In this document: positions 45,700 through 53,111 of the stretch, one piece after another | Numbering within the stretch: the first letter of the stretch is position 1 | Layout of the letters: every line of letters starts with the position of its first letter | Assembly: GCA_033764965.1 (NCBI GenBank) | Contig: JANRIN010000149.1 | Coordinates: 17,822 to 81,821, forward strand | Length of the DNA: 64,000 nucleotides | DNA from: JSC-12 sp033764965 | GTDB taxonomy: Bacteria > Cyanobacteriota > Cyanobacteriia > Leptolyngbyales > Leptolyngbyaceae | Reading direction: 5' to 3' | Program-made: the position numbers and the translations under genes | The notes under the pieces: generated by a model | Database searches by the model: none | The model's input: only the letters and a program-made list of their open reading frames with translations | What the model was told of the DNA's origin: nothing

Positions 45700-46218
45700 A
45701 TGCAGAAATTATCTGACCGTCTCTCTATTTTTGTAGACGGCAATAATATGTTCTATGCACAACAGAAAAACGGTTGGTTTTTTGATCCAAAGCGGGTCTT
45801 GGAATATTTTACTCGTGATGCAAATACGGTTTTAACCAATGCATTTTGGTATACCGGATTGAAGGATCTCCAGGATCAACGGGGTTTTCGAGATGCCTTA
45901 ATTAGCCTGGGTTACACCGTTCGCACCAAGATCCTGAAGGAGTACTATGACGATAATTCTGGACGCTACTCTCAAAAAGCGAACTTAGATATTGAAATTG
46001 TGGTGGATATGTTTAACACCGTTGATCAATACGATCGAGTGATTTTATTTAGCGGTGATGGGGATTTTGAACGGGCGATCGAACTCCTACGCGGCAAAAA
46101 CACTCACATCACCGTAGTTTCGACGGAAGGCATGATTGCCCGTGAACTCCGCAACGCCACCGATCGCTACATTGATCTCAACGACATTCGCCAGGAAATT
46201 GAGAAAGCAGACTTTTGA
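45700..46218 (+). CDS. NYN-domain (LabA/DUF88-like) protein
   Basis: 172 residues of PIN-like NYN fold: an early Asp in FVDGNNMFY (about 11-19), DIEIVVDMFN and LFSGDGDFERAIELL with the acidic cluster typical of NYN ribonucleases. LabA in Synechococcus is a member and affects circadian output; this one is LabA-like, but orthology is not shown. No membrane segment. Ends KADF at 46218, 100 bases before leuA. Confidence 0.86.
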   Translation: MQKLSDRLSIFVDGNNMFYAQQKNGWFFDPKRVLEYFTRDANTVLTNAFWYTGLKDLQDQRGFRDALISLGYTVRTKILKEYYDDNSGRYSQKANLDIEIVVDMFNTVDQYDRVILFSGDGDFERAIELLRGKNTHITVVSTEGMIARELRNATDRYIDLNDIRQEIEKADF

Positions 46219-46317
46219 GCCTCGCCCTAAGCTTTGACTGAACAAACCTGACCGGGGGATGCAATCTCCTTCTGGAGAAGCGGTAGGCTATTAAATAGAG
46301 CTTTTTGAAATACCCCA

Positions 46318-47949
46318 ATGAACACATCGCAACCAGACCGAATCATCATCTTCGATACCACACTGCGGGATGGCGAACAATCTCCCGGCGCAACGCTGAA
46401 TGTGGAGGAGAAACTGACGATCGCACGGCAACTGGCACGCCTGGGGGTAGACGTGATTGAGGCAGGTTTTCCCTACTCCAGTCCGGGAGATTTTGATGCG
46501 GTACAAAAAATCGCTGACGCAGTCGGAACGGAAACAGGTCCAACTATTTGCGGCTTGGCGCGGGCAACTCGGCAAGATATTCAAACTGCGGCAGAAGCGC
46601 TCAAACCTGCTGTCCATTCCCGGATTCACACCTTTATCGCCACTTCGGATATTCACCTCAAGTACAAGCTCCGTAAGAGTCGGGAAGAGGTGCTGGCGAT
46701 TGCGGAGGAAATGGTGGCTTATGCCAAATCTTTTATGGATGACATTGAGTTTTCTCCAGAAGATGCTGGGCGTAGCGATCCCGAATTTCTCTATCAGGTG
46801 TTGGAACGGGCGATCGCAGCAGGTGCAAAAACCATCAACATTCCCGATACCGTCGGCTATCTCACCCCATCTGAGTTTGGCGACCTGATTCGAGGCATCA
46901 AGGAAAACGTACCCAACATTGACCAGGCAGTGATTTCAGTGCACGGACACAACGACCTGGGCTTGGCAGTGGCGAACTTCCTGGAAGCGGTCAAAAATGG
47001 GGCGCGGCAACTGGAATGCACCATCAATGGCATTGGTGAACGGGCGGGGAATGCAGCTCTGGAAGAGTTGGTGATGGCACTGCACGTCCGCCGCCAGTAT
47101 TACAACACCTTTTTGGGTCGTGCGGCGGATTCGGAAGCACCCTTGACGAACATCGACACGCGGCAACTCTACAAAACGTCCCGCTTGGTGTCGAACTTGA
47201 CGGGAATGTTGGTGCAGCCTAATAAAGCGATCGTGGGAGCAAATGCCTTTGCCCATGAATCTGGAATCCATCAGGATGGGGTTTTGAAAAATAAACTTAC
47301 CTACGAAATTATGGATGCCCAACTGATTGGGTTAACCGACAATCAGATTGTGCTGGGCAAACTCTCTGGACGTAATGCTTTCCGTTCTCGCTTGAAGGAA
47401 TTAGGCTTCGACCTGACCGAACAGGAACTCAACAAAGCCTTTATCCGGTTTAAGGAACTGGCAGACAAGAAGAAAGAAATCAGCGATCGCGATTTGGAGG
47501 CGATCGTCAACGATGAGATTCGGCAATCGCCTGAGTTATTCAAGCTAGAACTGGTGCAGGTTTCTTGCGGGGATCATGCCAGCCCCACGGCAACTGTGAA
47601 GCTGCAAACCCCTGATGGGCAAGAACTCATGGATGCTGCCATTGGCACTGGTCCAGTGGATGCGGTTTATAAGGCAATCAATCGTGTGGTGAATGTGCCC
47701 AATGAGTTGATTGAGTACTCGGTGCAATCGGTGACGGCTGGCATTGACGCGATCGGTGAGGTCACAATTCGGCTGCGCCATGACGATCGCATCTTTGCCG
47801 GACACGCTGCCAACACGGATATCATTGTTGCCTCTGCCCAGGCATACATCAATGCGCTCAATCGTCTATACGCAGCTTTGCAGCAAACCGAAGACCGAGT
47901 GAATCCCCAGCATTCCAGCCTGGAAACGACTTCGGCAGTAACAGCTTAG
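46318..47949 (+). CDS. leuA: 2-Isopropylmalate synthase
   Basis: 543 residues, first committed enzyme of leucine synthesis. DTTLRDGEQSPG near the N-terminus, the HGHNDLGLAVAN metal-site helix, GERAGNAALEELVMAL and, from about residue 400, a C-terminal regulatory domain for leucine feedback. Intact, normal length. No leucine attenuator or T-box was recognised upstream. Confidence 0.96.
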   Translation: MNTSQPDRIIIFDTTLRDGEQSPGATLNVEEKLTIARQLARLGVDVIEAGFPYSSPGDFDAVQKIADAVGTETGPTICGLARATRQDIQTAAEALKPAVHSRIHTFIATSDIHLKYKLRKSREEVLAIAEEMVAYAKSFMDDIEFSPEDAGRSDPEFLYQVLERAIAAGAKTINIPDTVGYLTPSEFGDLIRGIKENVPNIDQAVISVHGHNDLGLAVANFLEAVKNGARQLECTINGIGERAGNAALEELVMALHVRRQYYNTFLGRAADSEAPLTNIDTRQLYKTSRLVSNLTGMLVQPNKAIVGANAFAHESGIHQDGVLKNKLTYEIMDAQLIGLTDNQIVLGKLSGRNAFRSRLKELGFDLTEQELNKAFIRFKELADKKKEISDRDLEAIVNDEIRQSPELFKLELVQVSCGDHASPTATVKLQTPDGQELMDAAIGTGPVDAVYKAINRVVNVPNELIEYSVQSVTAGIDAIGEVTIRLRHDDRIFAGHAANTDIIVASAQAYINALNRLYAALQQTEDRVNPQHSSLETTSAVTA

Positions 47950-47992
47950 GATCTTGAACGAAATAATCTATAAAAGTTAGATCTGCTGTAGG

Positions 47993-48012
47993 GGGCGCAC
48001 AGCCGTGCGCCC
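47993..48012 (+). terminator. Hairpin after leuA, possible terminator
   Basis: Perfect eight-base stem GGGCGCAC/GTGCGCCC with a four-base loop, about 45 bases after the leuA stop. There is no clear T-run after it, so it may be a 3' stabiliser or a dispersed repeat. Confidence 0.4.
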
Positions 48013-48049
48013 GTACCGAGAAATTCCAGGTTAATTAATCCTCGATCCT

Positions 48050-48339
48050 TAGGGCGTGCTTTAAAAGCCTAGGGTGTGTTTTAAAACCTTCTAGTCATCT
48101 CAGTGCTGAGTGGAGATCCCCCTAAATCCCCCTTCAAAAGGGGACTTTGAACGGTTCGGCTCCCTCCTTTTTAAGGAGGGTTGGGGAGGATCAAAGGGTT
48201 TTAAAACACGCCCTAAGATGGGGGATTTTAACCTTTTGATCCCCCTAAATCTTCTTTAAAGAGGGGGACTTTGAGTGGTTCGGTTCCCTTCTTTGTAAGA
48301 GGGCTAGGGAGGATCAAAAGGTCTTTAAAGCACTGCCTA
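48050..48339. repeat. Compound palindromic repeat, two related copies
   Basis: An inner element (48070-48215) has 19-base inverted ends TAGGGTGTGTTTTAAAACC and GGTTTTAAAACACGCCCTA (18 of 19 match). A second related copy follows at 48216-48339, and the outer ends TAGGGCGTGCTTTAAAAGCC (48050-48069) and GGTCTTTAAAGCACTGCCTA (48320-48339) also pair, at 16 of 20. Both copies contain CCCCCTAAATC and GGAGG/CCTCC hairpin blocks. No coding capacity seen. Confidence 0.7.
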
Positions 48340-48504
48340 GTCAGATCTTTTGCAAGAGCAAGTGAAACCTCTCTTTCTCGTGATTTTTGGTGAAGGAACC
48401 GAAGAAGAGCAATTGATCAACTGGGATGATGAGGAGCTATTTCCTGGAATCTGAGAAGCGATTAAAATTGCATAGCAATGGAGTGTGCTCTGAGTAACGA
48501 GACG

Positions 48505-49314
48505 TTAGGCAACTAGCACGAGGGATTCTGAGGAAGAAATTAGATTAGCAGAGAATTCAAACTGTTGTCCTTGCTGCACGAAGCCTCGGAAACCGTCCAG
48601 AGTTGCGTCAGGTAATCTGCCGGGTTGGTAGCCATAGAGCCACATTTTGCGGCGAACTGCTTCTGGTAGCAGGCTCAAGTCACTGTAATGAGCATGAACG
48701 GGCGTTGAAAAGGGGGTGGTTTCGCAGTCATGGAAAATGACATCCGCCATTTCGTAGTAGTAGCGATTCTGTTCCCAACTTACCTGGCAGTCGGAGGAGA
48801 TGAAGATGCGAATGTTGTTGAGTTCAAAGAACAATCCATAAGCAGGCATTTGGAAGATGCCATTATGCACATGATCAACTGCAACCAGTTGAAAGTGAAT
48901 ACCTTCCCAGGTAAATGCGCCGCCGACCTCGATCGCCTCTGGCTGAAAGAACGTCTCCAGGGTGGCAAGTTCTTGATGCAACGATCGCATTCCACCGGAG
49001 AGTGTTCGATCCCACAAATCAACGGCAATGTCAGCGCTGGTGTAAATCGTTGGGCGATCGCAATCAGGGTCAAATTTCCGGCTAAACCCAATATATTCCA
49101 GCCCACCTGCATGGTCTGAGTGGAGATGACTAACGTAAATGCTGGAAATATCTTGATAGGACAAGTCCGCTGCGTGCAGGGAGAACCGAATATCCGTACC
49201 GCAGTCAACCAACAACGTCTCACCACGATCGCTAGTCAGCAGCATATTGGATTGAAAATTGTTGGTTCCCAGGGTGTAAGCGGAACCGGATCCGAGGAAT
49301 AGCAGCGTTGCCAT
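48505..49314 (-). CDS. MBL-fold metallohydrolase
   Basis: 269 residues of the metallo-beta-lactamase fold with HLHSDHAGG (about 63-71) and further ligands in ISSDC and FHDCETT. An N-terminal LLFLGSGSAYTLGT suggests relation to RNase Z-like/ElaC-type hydrolases. The substrate is unknown. It lies alone, 350 bases from the repeats. Confidence 0.85.
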   Translation of the reverse strand: MATLLFLGSGSAYTLGTNNFQSNMLLTSDRGETLLVDCGTDIRFSLHAADLSYQDISSIYVSHLHSDHAGGLEYIGFSRKFDPDCDRPTIYTSADIAVDLWDRTLSGGMRSLHQELATLETFFQPEAIEVGGAFTWEGIHFQLVAVDHVHNGIFQMPAYGLFFELNNIRIFISSDCQVSWEQNRYYYEMADVIFHDCETTPFSTPVHAHYSDLSLLPEAVRRKMWLYGYQPGRLPDATLDGFRGFVQQGQQFEFSANLISSSESLVLVA

Positions 49315-49482
49315 AGATTGTCATGAGGGTATTCAACCGACAATTTCTAGTATTCCCGCTTCAATCGTGAAGGTACTAATTTTTGAGGCAATTTAAGCCG
49401 ACTTTTTACATAAAGTGTAAAGTTCTATAAACAATCCTTAAAAAGTGCCCATCAGAGATTGATTTAGCTAATCTTCAAGCCT

Positions 49483-50532
49483 CTATCTTTGTTGCCAGAT
49501 TACTATGTCCCCTTCCCGTCCCCCTGCTGCCAAAAAATTGCCTCCGGACTCCCAGGACAGGCACGAAAAACCAGAAGCACCTTCCAGCACTTGCACAGGT
49601 TGTTGAGCGGCTTGCCACAAAACCACAAACCCATCGTCAGCCGCGGATGCCAGGAGAAAGCTATTGGGTTGGAAAGCGATCGCCTGAACGATGCCCTCAT
49701 GGTCGTTTAACACCTGATTTGCCCACCCCACCGATTCATCCGCATCTCGTTCCCAGATCACGATCGTCTCTGAGCTAGAAGTTGCCAGCAGGGGAGCACC
49801 CGTTGGAGTCAGCCTTTGAGACCAGGCGAGATGCCGCACTTTACCCGGAAACCCTTGCATTACCCAAGGATTGTGAGGTCGTGTCCATTCGACAACCGTA
49901 AGCGTGTTGTCCAAATTGCCATCTGCGAGGTAAGTTCCATTCGGCGACCAGGCGATCGCCACACTGGCAGACGGAATCTCCAGCACCTGGGGGTCTTCGT
50001 CCCAGTCATTGGCATTCCAGACCCTAGCGCCTTTGTGACCGCAGAGTGCCAAAAAACTTCCACTGGGATGCCAATCTATTCCTAACACCGAGGATGATTC
50101 AAAGTTCAATGTGGTGACGATCGCATCTGCTTCTGCATCCCACACTTGAGCATAGCGACCTAAACCAAACGCGAGCTGGTTTGTGGTGGGACTCCATGCC
50201 AAGCGATCGACCCAAACAGATGGGTTTTCCAATGTAGTCAGCAGTTCAGGCGGGGAGGCGTTGAGTCGCCAAATTTTGACCTGACCATTCTGCCCACCAG
50301 TGGCTAAAAATTGTCCGTCCTGGGAAACGGCAAGACAATCCACAGAGGATCCAGTCGCAGTTTGCAGAGATTGGATTGCTCCCGAAGCGAGCGAGATCAG
50401 GGCAACTTCTCCCGCCGCCGAACTAATCGCTAAAGCTTGACCCTCTGGTAGCCACGCGATCGCGGTAATGTAGTCTGCAAAGCGCTCCTGCCAAATTTGC
50501 TGAAATTCCTGTGGCTTTCCAGTCGCGACCAT
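49483..50532 (-). CDS. WD40-repeat protein
   Basis: 349 residues of WD40-like repeats: DYITAIAWLPEGQALAIS, VDCLAVSQDGQFLATGG, VDRLAWSPTTNQLAFG, VLGIDWHPSGSFLALCG and others, enough for a seven-blade propeller. The ATG at 50532 follows AGGG; an in-frame extension of ten residues reaches 50562. Its start is 17 bases after the end of the CobW-type gene, so they form an operon and the Zur-like box upstream would control both. Binding partner unknown. Confidence 0.88.
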   Translation of the reverse strand: MVATGKPQEFQQIWQERFADYITAIAWLPEGQALAISSAAGEVALISLASGAIQSLQTATGSSVDCLAVSQDGQFLATGGQNGQVKIWRLNASPPELLTTLENPSVWVDRLAWSPTTNQLAFGLGRYAQVWDAEADAIVTTLNFESSSVLGIDWHPSGSFLALCGHKGARVWNANDWDEDPQVLEIPSASVAIAWSPNGTYLADGNLDNTLTVVEWTRPHNPWVMQGFPGKVRHLAWSQRLTPTGAPLLATSSSETIVIWERDADESVGWANQVLNDHEGIVQAIAFQPNSFLLASAADDGFVVLWQAAQQPVQVLEGASGFSCLSWESGGNFLAAGGREGDIVIWQQR

Positions 50533-50549
50533 TTTCCCTGCCCCACTGT

Positions 50550-51521
50550 CTACACCAAACAAGCTCGAAAATCTTGCCGCAGTTGGGCTTCATTCAGGTT
50601 GCGTCCAATGAAAACTAATTCATTTTTGCGTTCTGCATCGGATTTCCAGGGGCGATCGCGCGTCCCTTCAAACAACATATGCACTCCCTGGAATACAAAG
50701 CGATTATCTTCTCCGGCAATGTTAAGAATTCCCTTCATCCGAAAAATATCCGTTCCCTGGGTGCGTAAGAGTTCGCCCAACCACTCGTTTAGTTTTTCGC
50801 CGTCTAGCGCTCCTGGCTCAACCAGGGCAATGGAATAAACGCTTTCATCGTGTTCGTGCGCCAGTTCATTCAGGAATTCTGGATCAATTGCCAGAGCCTG
50901 GCTCAAATCAAACGCCTGCACACCCAAAATCGTGTCCATTTCAACCTGGGCATTGCGGGTGCGATAGATTTTTGCCAGGGCATTCATTCCCCGTATCCGC
51001 TGCTCCAGTTCGTCCAGTTCAGATGCAGATACCAGATCCGTTTTGTTAAGCAGAATCACATCAGCGAAAGCAATTTGTTCCTGGGCTTCATCCGACTCCC
51101 AATGCTGCCAGATGTGCTTGGCATCAACGACAGTCACCACGGCATCCAGACTCGTTTGCGACTGCACATCTTCATCCATGAAAAACGTTTGAATCACGGG
51201 AGCTGGATCTGCCAATCCTGTGGTTTCAATCACTAGATGGTCGAACTGATCGCGCCGCTTCATCAAGTTGCTAATAATCCGAATCAGATCCCCTCGCACT
51301 GTGCAACAGATGCAGCCGTTATTCATCTCAAAAATTTCTTCATCGGCATCAATAACAAGCTGGTTATCGATGCCCACTTCTCCAAACTCATTCACAATCA
51401 CGGCAACTTTCTTTCCGTGTTCGTGGGTTAGGATACGGTTCAATAAGGTTGTTTTACCTGCCCCTAAGTACCCAGTTAACACCGTGACTGGAACAGCCTG
51501 ATTTGTTTGTGCAGTAACCAT
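50550..51521 (-). CDS. COG0523 (CobW/ZNG1-type) GTPase, probable zinc metallochaperone
   Basis: 323 residues. Walker A in LTGYLGAGKTTLLNR (GxxxxGKT), the family CxCC motif in NNGCICCTVRGDLI, G3-like ETTGLADPAPV and the guanine-specifying NKTDLV. The C-terminal CobW domain includes RMKGILNIAGEDNRF. Paralogues act in zinc, cobalt or nitrile hydratase metal supply; the operator just upstream suggests zinc. The start ATG at 51521 has GGGATTGAG upstream; an in-frame GTG at 51551 lies inside the operator and is unlikely. It lies on the same strand as the MliC-like gene, with 60 bases between. Confidence 0.9.
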   Translation of the reverse strand: MVTAQTNQAVPVTVLTGYLGAGKTTLLNRILTHEHGKKVAVIVNEFGEVGIDNQLVIDADEEIFEMNNGCICCTVRGDLIRIISNLMKRRDQFDHLVIETTGLADPAPVIQTFFMDEDVQSQTSLDAVVTVVDAKHIWQHWESDEAQEQIAFADVILLNKTDLVSASELDELEQRIRGMNALAKIYRTRNAQVEMDTILGVQAFDLSQALAIDPEFLNELAHEHDESVYSIALVEPGALDGEKLNEWLGELLRTQGTDIFRMKGILNIAGEDNRFVFQGVHMLFEGTRDRPWKSDAERKNELVFIGRNLNEAQLRQDFRACLV

Positions 51522-51535
51522 CTCAATCCCCGGAG

Positions 51536-51550
51536 TGATAATGATTCTCA
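51536..51550. promoter_or_regulatory. Zur-like operator upstream of the COG0523 gene
   Basis: TGATAATGATTCTCA: a 7-1-7 inverted repeat with one mismatch in the second arm. It closely resembles the cyanobacterial Zur box TGATAAT-N-ATTATCA. It is about 15 bases upstream of the start codon, so it is probably in the promoter or early leader region. Confidence 0.65.
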
Positions 51551-51581
51551 CATTATACTCAAGCGATCGCCAAGCATCCGG

Positions 51582-51911
51582 TTACTTTGTGCTGGAAAGG
51601 TTGGATGCAGCTTGTTGTGCCAAACAGTTGGTGTAAACCCTGGTGTAGTTCACTTCCAGGTAGGCTTCTGTTTCGTTGACGAAAAGTAATACCCGTCCAT
51701 CCGAAAATTTTCTGCCGACGTGAGTATCCAGCGGCAGCAAAGTTCTACTCTCACCAGAGGCAAGCTTCACTTTGGCTTCGTCTTTCTCAATCCGAGCTTC
51801 AAACGCGCCGCCTTCATTGCACTGAAACTGAACGGGCTGCGCGATCGCAGGGAGCGGGGCGGTTGCCACCAGAGATGATGCCAGTAGTACACTCAATTGA
51901 ATCACTTTCAT
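51582..51911 (-). CDS. MliC-like secreted lysozyme-inhibitor family protein
   Basis: 109 residues with a Sec signal (cleavage likely after AIA, about 24) and a small beta domain containing VQFQCNEGGAFEARIEKDEAK (split in two halves), RKFSDGRVLLF and a second Cys in RVYTNCLAQ. Two cysteines likely form a disulfide. This is the pattern of MliC/PliC, which inhibit C-type lysozymes, but fold likeness does not prove the activity. It lies upstream of the COG0523 gene; whether the Zur-like box lies within a shared transcript is unclear. Confidence 0.75.
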   Translation of the reverse strand: MKVIQLSVLLASSLVATAPLPAIAQPVQFQCNEGGAFEARIEKDEAKVKLASGESRTLLPLDTHVGRKFSDGRVLLFVNETEAYLEVNYTRVYTNCLAQQAASNLSSTK

Positions 51912-52044
51912 CTACATCACCAGGTAACTGTGGTTAGGACTTAACACTAGGTCTTAACAAAGGCTAGCCACAGGGACTCGGTTCTGCATAGGCATGGAAG
52001 AAAATTTACGGTTTACTGACTTTATGTAAAGGTTTGGTAAATTC

Positions 52045-52770
52045 CTAGTTCAACCGGGGAACAAAAACTTTGTTTTCATAACTCCAGGCGATGCCGTCGG
52101 GATCTAGATCCTGGCTCCACTGGCTAAAGTTTGCCCGTTCCTTAAAGCGGCTCAGGGTACTGGCACTGATGCCCAACCGCCGCGCCAACCTCACTCCCGT
52201 CAAAGGTTCTGTGGGATCGAGGGCTTCCATCCACTCCAGGTAAGTGTCCCACAGCACTAAAATCAAGGCAAAGGCAACTAAAGCAACCATTTCGGGACGC
52301 TGAACGAGCGTTTTAAGGGTGGCTTCCCACTCCGGGTCTGAGGTGGCGGGGGCAGCGGGCTGAGGCGGGGAAGATTCGAGCGCAGGAGCTTGCTCGATCG
52401 CGCCTGGGTTCATCGATTCAGTCATAACAGTCTCAGTCATATCAGTCGGTATGGGAGAGTCTTCCAGTTCTATTGTCTGACTCCACTGCACTTTGCGATC
52501 GCCAATTTGTCTGACCCCAATTTCAAGGACTGTAACGCCCTCAATCTTCAAATCTCGCAAAATACTCAGCACCAGATTCACGAGCTTTTCCCGTTCTGTA
52601 GTAGAGCTAGTGTCAATCAAACTGGTATCAATCAAAACAGACAAGTAATTACCGAGTCGAATGGCACTGGCACTGGTGTTAAACCGCTGTGAAAGGTGAT
52701 ACGTCAAAATCACCGCGATCGCCGACGGATCACCCTGTTTTGCCAGTTCTAGAGTGTTATGAGTGGTCAT
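52045..52770 (-). CDS. Unknown protein with hydrophobic segment and C-terminal HTH-like end
   Basis: 241 residues. The N-terminal part (TYHLSQRFNT; VLEIGVRQIGDRKVQW) resembles a widespread cyanobacterial module found in several uncharacterised proteins. A Pro/Ala/Glu linker follows, then a hydrophobic stretch MVALVAFALILVLW (about 165-178), which is short for a membrane helix, and a C-terminal HTH-like GVRLARRLGISASTLSRF. The start ATG at 52770 and the earlier ATG at 52791 both fall in the TTGGTCA repeat; no ribosome-binding site is visible, so the start is uncertain. A membrane-tethered DNA-binding role is one guess. Confidence 0.65.
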   Translation of the reverse strand: MTTHNTLELAKQGDPSAIAVILTYHLSQRFNTSASAIRLGNYLSVLIDTSLIDTSSTTEREKLVNLVLSILRDLKIEGVTVLEIGVRQIGDRKVQWSQTIELEDSPIPTDMTETVMTESMNPGAIEQAPALESSPPQPAAPATSDPEWEATLKTLVQRPEMVALVAFALILVLWDTYLEWMEALDPTEPLTGVRLARRLGISASTLSRFKERANFSQWSQDLDPDGIAWSYENKVFVPRLN

Positions 52771-52797
52771 TGGTCGTTGGTCACTGGTCATTAGTCA
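52764..52797. repeat. TTGGTCA short tandem repeat
   Basis: Five degenerate seven-base units (TGGTCAT/TGGTCGT/TGGTCAC/TGGTCAT/TAGTCAC) on the plus strand, the class known as STRR2 in filamentous cyanobacteria. The repeat overlaps the start of the minus-strand gene at 52770. Confidence 0.85.
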
Positions 52798-52891
52798 CAA
52801 ATGGTCATCACACTTCCCTAACTTCCGCCCTCGATTACCCGTTACCATTACCTTATGGGTTAAGGGGCATTATAGAGGGGGATTTCAGATC

Positions 52892-53110
52892 GTGGACAAA
52901 ATGGACAGCGACGAACTTGCCAATTTTATTGAAGCAACAGACGGAATTTCCAAACCCTGGTTGCTGGTGCAGCTTCGCTTAAAAAAGTTGCAGGAGCAGC
53001 GAGATCAACTGTCGCCAGAGGAATACGAAGCCGCGATCGCTGACATTCACCAGGACACGATGAATCTGGGTGAATGGTGGAAAGGTATAGAAGACGAGGT
53101 GTTTGGTTAA
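52892..53110 (+). CDS. Small protein of unknown function upstream of ppk
   Basis: 72 residues starting at a GTG (52892) with GAGGGGG ten bases upstream; an ATG at 52901 gives MDSDELANF but has poor spacing. The protein is helical and charged, with QLRLKKLQEQRDQLSPEEYE suggesting a coiled coil. It ends two bases before the ppk start, so the two are co-transcribed. I do not recognise the family. Confidence 0.72.
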   Translation: MDKMDSDELANFIEATDGISKPWLLVQLRLKKLQEQRDQLSPEEYEAAIADIHQDTMNLGEWWKGIEDEVFG

Positions 53111-53111
53111 T

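Larger units (their letters stand above)
47950..48504. other. Repeat-rich intergenic region after leuA
   Basis: 555 bases. It begins with a GGGCGCAC/GTGCGCCC hairpin (47993-48012) that may end leuA transcription, followed by a compound palindromic repeat (48050-48339). A possible 30-residue reading frame at 48362-48454 (GTG start, MKPLFLVIFGEGTEEEQL) looks like a short remnant with no recognised family. Confidence 0.6.
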
